34,668 bases of DNA from the NCBI GenBank assembly GCA_013204355.1, contig JABMOA010000039.1, forward strand, positions 1 to 34,668. Direction: 5' to 3'. Positions 30,925 to 34,668 of this stretch are shown piece by piece. The translations under genes and the position numbers were made by a program. Each line of letters starts with the position of its first letter. Within the stretch, counting starts at the first letter, position 1. The notes beneath the pieces are model-generated. The model was not told the DNA's origin, searched no databases, and saw nothing but the letters and a program-made list of their open reading frames with translations. The DNA comes from Candidatus Woesearchaeota archaeon (GTDB lineage: Archaea > Nanobdellota > Nanobdellia > Woesearchaeales > GW2011-AR9).

Positions 30925-31409
30925 GATTATTCAAAGATAAAAAAGGATTCGTGGACGATATGATGGATTTTATATTCATGACGGTTTTATTAGTTCTCGG
31001 ACTGATGTTGATTGGAGGTGTTCTTTATTTTAATGTTAGTGACAATAAGGATGCTACTATGAAAAAAGTAAATTTTGTTGAAACCACACAAACTCATTTG
31101 TATTATTTAAATTCTGCAACAAAATTAAATAGCGTGCAAACAACTATAAGCGATGTTATTATTTATGCGTTTAATAAAAATGACCAGGCTTTATTTGAAG
31201 CAAAAACAAATTCGTTTTTTAACAAATATAATTTAGAAGGTGCAGTTGACGTGTACGATTCTAATGAATATAATCAAGATCGTGATTATAAACTGTCTTT
31301 TAGTAATAGATTTATTTCAAGTGGGGAAACAAAATCTGTCCTACAATTAGCTAATCCTACAAATAACAATGTTCCTTCAATTACGGTGGTGTTTAAGAAA
31401 AATGAATAA
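30921..31409 (+). CDS. pilin-like protein (KDKKG-FVDDMM), 162 residues
   Basis: The leader MRLFKDKKG precedes FVDDMMDFIFMTVLLVLGLM, a class III-like signal with two acidic residues right after the proposed cut and a long helix. The ectodomain is polar and free of cysteines, unlike most neighbours, with NFVETTQTHLYYLNSAT and KSVLQLANPTNNNVPSITVV. Start and stop both overlap adjacent genes. Confidence 0.8.
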   Translation: MRLFKDKKGFVDDMMDFIFMTVLLVLGLMLIGGVLYFNVSDNKDATMKKVNFVETTQTHLYYLNSATKLNSVQTTISDVIIYAFNKNDQALFEAKTNSFFNKYNLEGAVDVYDSNEYNQDRDYKLSFSNRFISSGETKSVLQLANPTNNNVPSITVVFKKNE

Positions 31410-32136
31410 GAAAGCAAGCGTATTTCATTGGATTCCACTTTTTTTGATTGGTGCATTTGTATTTTTTATGGTTATGTCAAATAGTGTTAATGTAAGTGTA
31501 AAAGAAAAAGGTGAATGGCAAACCTCCTTTTTACAGGATTTTGTATATCAAGGTGAGGTTGAATTACATAAATTAGATCAGAACGCACTTGTAGTTGCTC
31601 GTAAGAGCACATTACAATTAGCATCTAATGGGGGATATCACAAAGATTCTCCCTGCGGAAAAACGTTTGGATTAAATAAGTTAGGATTACAATGTTTTCC
31701 AAAAGTTGATAAAGAATTTAGTTTAGTTTTCAATGAATTGTTTGAAGGAGATACTTTTGATGTTTTTATTGAAGGGCAAGAAGTTCGTGGAAAAGGTGAA
31801 AAAATGCTTAAAGTAACTTCTCTGAATCCGAAATATGCACAATCACTTTATGAGTTACAAGGAAATTTTCATATTTCTTTAGGATATAGTTTTAATGAAT
31901 ACGATATATTAAAATCGGATTTACTTGAAATTTTACAAAAATGTAATCAAAACAGCGATTTGAATGTTTGTCTTGATCAACATAAAAAAGTAAACTGGAA
32001 ATATTCAGAGTGTGGGTCCAACCAATATAAATCTGAAGGGAGAACTGTTCCTTTTTGTGTTGAAGGAAGTAAAATATTAGATGAATTTGGAAATGCAGCA
32101 GATGTTGAATATAAATTTGCAGTAGATTTTCCTTAA
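31402..32136 (+). CDS. pilin-like protein (MNKKA-SVFHW), last gene of the operon
   Basis: The ORF track begins at 31369 inside the previous gene; ATG 31402 gives MNKKASVFHWIPLFLIGAFV, the family start with K-K-A in place of K-K-G, so it is chosen (244 residues). The ectodomain has paired cysteines (DSPCGKTFG, LQCFPKV, LQKCNQNSDLNVCLDQ, SECGSN, PFCVEG) and ends with KFAVDFP. It overlaps the preceding gene by eight bases. About 70 bases with new promoter elements separate it from the RPA gene. Confidence 0.8.
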   Translation: MNKKASVFHWIPLFLIGAFVFFMVMSNSVNVSVKEKGEWQTSFLQDFVYQGEVELHKLDQNALVVARKSTLQLASNGGYHKDSPCGKTFGLNKLGLQCFPKVDKEFSLVFNELFEGDTFDVFIEGQEVRGKGEKMLKVTSLNPKYAQSLYELQGNFHISLGYSFNEYDILKSDLLEILQKCNQNSDLNVCLDQHKKVNWKYSECGSNQYKSEGRTVPFCVEGSKILDEFGNAADVEYKFAVDFP

Positions 32137-32158
32137 GTGTTGATTCTAGTATCTAAAA

Positions 32159-32199
32159 CCTTATAAGCGATTTATATCCTATTTTTACTAAGCGAGGTG
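32159..32199 (+). promoter_or_regulatory. promoter and Shine-Dalgarno site of the RPA gene
   Basis: CCTTATAAGC (32159-32168) and GATTTATATC (32169-32178) are TATA candidates. GAGGTG at 32194-32199 lies six bases before ATG 32206. The ORF-track start at 32197 is a GTG inside this ribosome site, so the ATG is the real start. Confidence 0.6.
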
Positions 32200-32205
32200 C
32201 CAATT

Positions 32206-33198
32206 ATGTATAAAATCCCATTACCTGAATTAAAGCAAAAAATTGCTGAAAGTGGTAAAATTTCAGCAAAAGATCTTGATGTAAAAATTAAAGCTAAAAT
32301 CAATGAACTTTCTGGATTAATTAGTGAAGAGGGTGCAGCCCATATTATTGCAAATGAGCTAGGAATCCAATTAGTTCAATCAACTGATGAAAAATTAAAA
32401 ATTAAAGAAATTTATGCAGGCATGAAATCTGTGACAACTGTAGGAAAAGTTGTAAGGAAATTTGAAACGCGTGAATTTGCAAAAGGAGAAAGTACAGGAA
32501 AAGTATGTTCTCTTGTATTAGGTGATGAAACATCAACCATTAGGGTTGTATTTTGGAATGAGCAAGTTGATTTGTTAGATTCTGTTAATGAAAACGATAT
32601 CCTTATTGTAAAAAATGCATACGTTCGTGAAAATAAGGGTGGGAAAGAAGTTCACTTAGGTAATAATGGTGAAATTGAAATTAATCCCGAAGGTGTTACG
32701 ATTGAAAATGTGCGTGAAGCTATGACTACATTTACGCGAAAACCAATTGAAGAATTAAAGGGCGGCGAAGAGGGTGCAGAGATTGTTGGGACAGTTGTAC
32801 AAGTTTTTGATCCACGGTTTTTTGAAGTGTGTTCTGAATGTAATAAACGTGCACGTCAATCTGGTGAAGTTTATAATTGTGAGACACATGGCGAAGTTAA
32901 GCCAGTGTTATCTTATGTTATGAACCTGGTTTTAGATGATGGAACTGGAAATATTAGAGGAATTTTCTGGAAGAATCAAACAAATAATCTTTTGAATAAA
33001 GAAGAAACTGATATGACTATCTATAAAGATGACCCTGCCAAATTTGAAGAGGTAAAAACGTCTTTATTTGGTGAACAATATAAATTGATGGGCCGTGTAA
33101 AAATGAATGACATGTTTAACCGTTTAGAATTTAATGTTCAGATGGTTGAAAAAGCAGATGCGCAAGAAGAGATAGCACGTCTAGAAAAAGTAGAATAA
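32206..33198 (+). CDS. rpa: replication protein A (single-stranded DNA-binding protein)
   Basis: Binds single-stranded DNA during replication, recombination and repair. The 330-residue product (start moved to the ATG after GAGGTG) has an N-terminal helical part (1-60; LSGLISEEGAAHIIANELGI). The first OB fold lies at about 65-165 (VTTVGKVVRKFETREF, LVLGDETSTIRVVFWNEQ). The second (about 190-320) contains a zinc site C209-x2-C212 ... C225-x2-H228, followed by LDDGTGNIRGIFWKNQ. Both OB folds show the usual GDxT/DGTG-IRxxFW pattern. This two-OB-plus-zinc architecture is typical of archaeal RPA. No partner subunit is nearby; the preceding pilin-like operon appears unrelated. Confidence 0.94.
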   Translation: MYKIPLPELKQKIAESGKISAKDLDVKIKAKINELSGLISEEGAAHIIANELGIQLVQSTDEKLKIKEIYAGMKSVTTVGKVVRKFETREFAKGESTGKVCSLVLGDETSTIRVVFWNEQVDLLDSVNENDILIVKNAYVRENKGGKEVHLGNNGEIEINPEGVTIENVREAMTTFTRKPIEELKGGEEGAEIVGTVVQVFDPRFFEVCSECNKRARQSGEVYNCETHGEVKPVLSYVMNLVLDDGTGNIRGIFWKNQTNNLLNKEETDMTIYKDDPAKFEEVKTSLFGEQYKLMGRVKMNDMFNRLEFNVQMVEKADAQEEIARLEKVE

Positions 33199-33217
33199 AT
33201 TATTTTTTATTTTTTCC
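33199..33217 (+). terminator. T-rich terminator after rpa
   Basis: ATTATTTTTTATTTTTTCC directly follows the rpa stop: two T6 runs without a hairpin, as expected for archaeal termination. Confidence 0.5.
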
Positions 33218-33229
33218 ATAAAGGCAACA

Positions 33230-33267
33230 TTTAAAAACCTTAATTTCTTTCTAATCAAAAAAGAGGT
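33230..33267 (+). promoter_or_regulatory. promoter and ribosome site of the sensor-permease gene
   Basis: TATA-like TTTAAAAA is at 33230-33237, and GAGGT at 33263-33267 lies three bases before ATG 33271. The spacing from ribosome site to start is tight, but no better start exists. Confidence 0.45.
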
Positions 33268-33270
33268 TAC

Positions 33271-34668
33271 ATGGTTAGGTCAAAACTAGATAGATTTGTA
33301 CAAGTTTTAATTCCACCCTCTTTAATTTTATTGTTGACTTTTACTATTATAGAACTGTTTTATAATTTACCAGGTTGGTTTGTTTTTACTTTAGAACTTT
33401 TTGATGCATACGTGATTATTATTTTTGCAATTGACTTATATTATCGGTGGTTTGAAACACCTAAATTTGTTCCTTATGTTAAAAAACATTGGTTAGATAT
33501 TATTGCAACGATTCCGTTCCCTTTTATTTTCTGGGGAGTAGAAGGATTAGCATTATTACAGGGGTTGAAAGGGATAAGACTATTAGCACGTGCCGCAAGA
33601 GCTTTGAAAGCGGCTCGTTTGACAAAATTATCAAGAATGATTAGATTGATAAGATTTGGAACGAGGGCTCCTCGGATTGCACGGTTAAAAGGACAAGTTA
33701 AAGAAGGTAAAATCCGGAAAGTACAACCTCACGAGAAAACAATGAAAGGTGTGCTTAGTTTCAAAGTTATTCTTTTAATTACAATTAATTCAATTATGGG
33801 GACAGGGATTTGGTTTCTTACTTCGGCTGGAGCTAAGTATGCTGGTCCAGCATCATTAATTTCTTGGGTTATTCTTGCGTTAATTGCAATTTATATTTCC
33901 ATGTGTTTTGGAGAATTAGTAAGTATGTTTCCTAAAGCAGGTGGTGTTTATGAATTTGGAAAACAAGCATATGGTCGGTTTGCATCCTTTGTCATTGGAT
34001 GGACAACGTCTATTGCAGGTTCTGTGACCATCGCAATGTTAATATTAGGTGCATTACAATATCTTCTTCCAAATAGTCCTCAATATTATATCCCTGCCGC
34101 AATTGCCTTAATTCTTGCATTTAGTTATGTTGCATTTAGGGGAATGGACACGTCCACTTATGTGTTAGTTACCTTTTCATTAATTACGTTAACAGCCGTC
34201 ATTGGTATTATTATTCCTGGATTGTTTAACTTTAACCCTTCAAATATGTCTCCCTTCTTTGTATTTCCAACAATGAGTATCGCACTTGCAATCTTTTTTA
34301 TTGCAGAAACTTTTTTTGGATGGGAATCAGCAATCTTCTTAGCTGCAGAAACAAAAAACCCCTCAAAAGTGATGCCTCGTGCATTAATAACTGGTACAAT
34401 TGTGATTGCAGTTTTAGCATTTCTTCTTGCGTTTACAGCAATGGGCACAATTCCATGGGAAAAATTTTCTGAATCTGCAGCACCTTTACGTGATTTAGGA
34501 GTTGCACATTTCGGACAATTAGGAGGGCTTATTTTTTCATTGCTCATTTTCGTTTCTGTGATTGGCGCAACGGCTGGATGGATTGTAACAGCTCCTAGAT
34601 TGTTAATGGCAATTGCAGAAGATAAATTATTTTTCACGCAATTTGCAAAAATACATCCAAAATATAAA
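33271..34668 (+). CDS. voltage-sensor-like domain fused to an APC-family permease (3' end outside window)
   Basis: An uninterrupted 466-codon frame not in the ORF track because it lacks a stop here. Residues 1-135 look like an S1-S4 ion-channel sensor: helices at about 11-33 and 38-60 (LFDAYVIIIFAIDLYYRW), then HWLDIIATIPF with the conserved S3 aspartate (D75). The S4-like helix has positive charges at 107, 110, 113, 116, 119, 122, 125 and 128, every third residue (RAARALKAARLTKLSRMIRL). No pore helix or K+ selectivity filter follows. A basic linker (131-158) leads into an amino acid/polyamine/organocation permease: INSIMGTGIWFLTSAGAKYA, GPASLISW, GELVSMFPKAGGVYEFGKQA. Six or more further helices follow before the window ends. 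The expected role is substrate transport gated or tuned by membrane voltage; the substrate is unknown. It is a single gene, not two, since the linker has no stop. Confidence 0.88.
   Translation, partial: MVRSKLDRFVQVLIPPSLILLLTFTIIELFYNLPGWFVFTLELFDAYVIIIFAIDLYYRWFETPKFVPYVKKHWLDIIATIPFPFIFWGVEGLALLQGLKGIRLLARAARALKAARLTKLSRMIRLIRFGTRAPRIARLKGQVKEGKIRKVQPHEKTMKGVLSFKVILLITINSIMGTGIWFLTSAGAKYAGPASLISWVILALIAIYISMCFGELVSMFPKAGGVYEFGKQAYGRFASFVIGWTTSIAGSVTIAMLILGALQYLLPNSPQYYIPAAIALILAFSYVAFRGMDTSTYVLVTFSLITLTAVIGIIIPGLFNFNPSNMSPFFVFPTMSIALAIFFIAETFFGWESAIFLAAETKNPSKVMPRALITGTIVIAVLAFLLAFTAMGTIPWEKFSESAAPLRDLGVAHFGQLGGLIFSLLIFVSVIGATAGWIVTAPRLLMAIAEDKLFFTQFAKIHPKYK

Noticed and set aside
1-34668. 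CRISPR arrays, tRNA or rRNA genes, insertion sequences
   Set aside because: No regularly spaced repeats, no cloverleaf with a T-loop GTTCRAATC-type motif, no transposase-like ORF were recognised by eye.

Overview
The window looks archaeal. It carries a TATA-binding protein, an archaeal-type replication protein A, the RNase P subunit Rpp30 and a TtuA/Ncs6-type tRNA thiolation operon. TATA boxes lie about 26 bases before several start codons, which implies leaderless mRNAs. A few genes instead have strong GAGGTG Shine-Dalgarno sites. The DNA is AT-rich, and many small membrane proteins begin with M-N-K-K-G. That combination, with giant Cys-rich secreted proteins, suggests a DPANN lineage (Woesearchaeota/Pacearchaeota-like). 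This assignment is inference; no rRNA is present to prove it.

Layout: 1-452 (minus) is the 5' part of the TBP gene. 610-1431 is a ThiI-like protein that keeps its THUMP domain but has lost the ATP loop. 3532-1418 (minus) is a sulfur-relay operon: ubiquitin-like carrier, TtuA thiouridylase and E1-like activator, preceded by a strongly structured leader and a possible leader peptide. 3831-5632 holds a BRO-N protein, a small zinc-binding protein and Rpp30. 5699-14367 encodes a giant secreted protein (with an in-frame stop near its end), an 846-residue anchored protein and a 362-residue Cys-rich membrane protein. 14431-23332 is an operon led by a 2055-residue multi-domain surface protein followed by four pilin-like proteins. 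A lipoprotein-like gene (23334-25385) sits on the opposite strand. 25599-32136 is a tightly packed run of twelve genes, most with class III (prepilin-type) signal sequences; one is frameshifted. RPA follows, and the window ends inside a transporter gene.

Together, about 16 proteins with prepilin-like N termini and three large anchored or secreted Cys-rich proteins suggest a multi-component surface apparatus. Its assembly ATPase, platform protein and prepilin peptidase are not in this window. The most unusual single gene is the last: an S1-S4 voltage-sensor-like domain with eight basic residues at exact three-residue spacing, fused in frame to an APC-superfamily permease.
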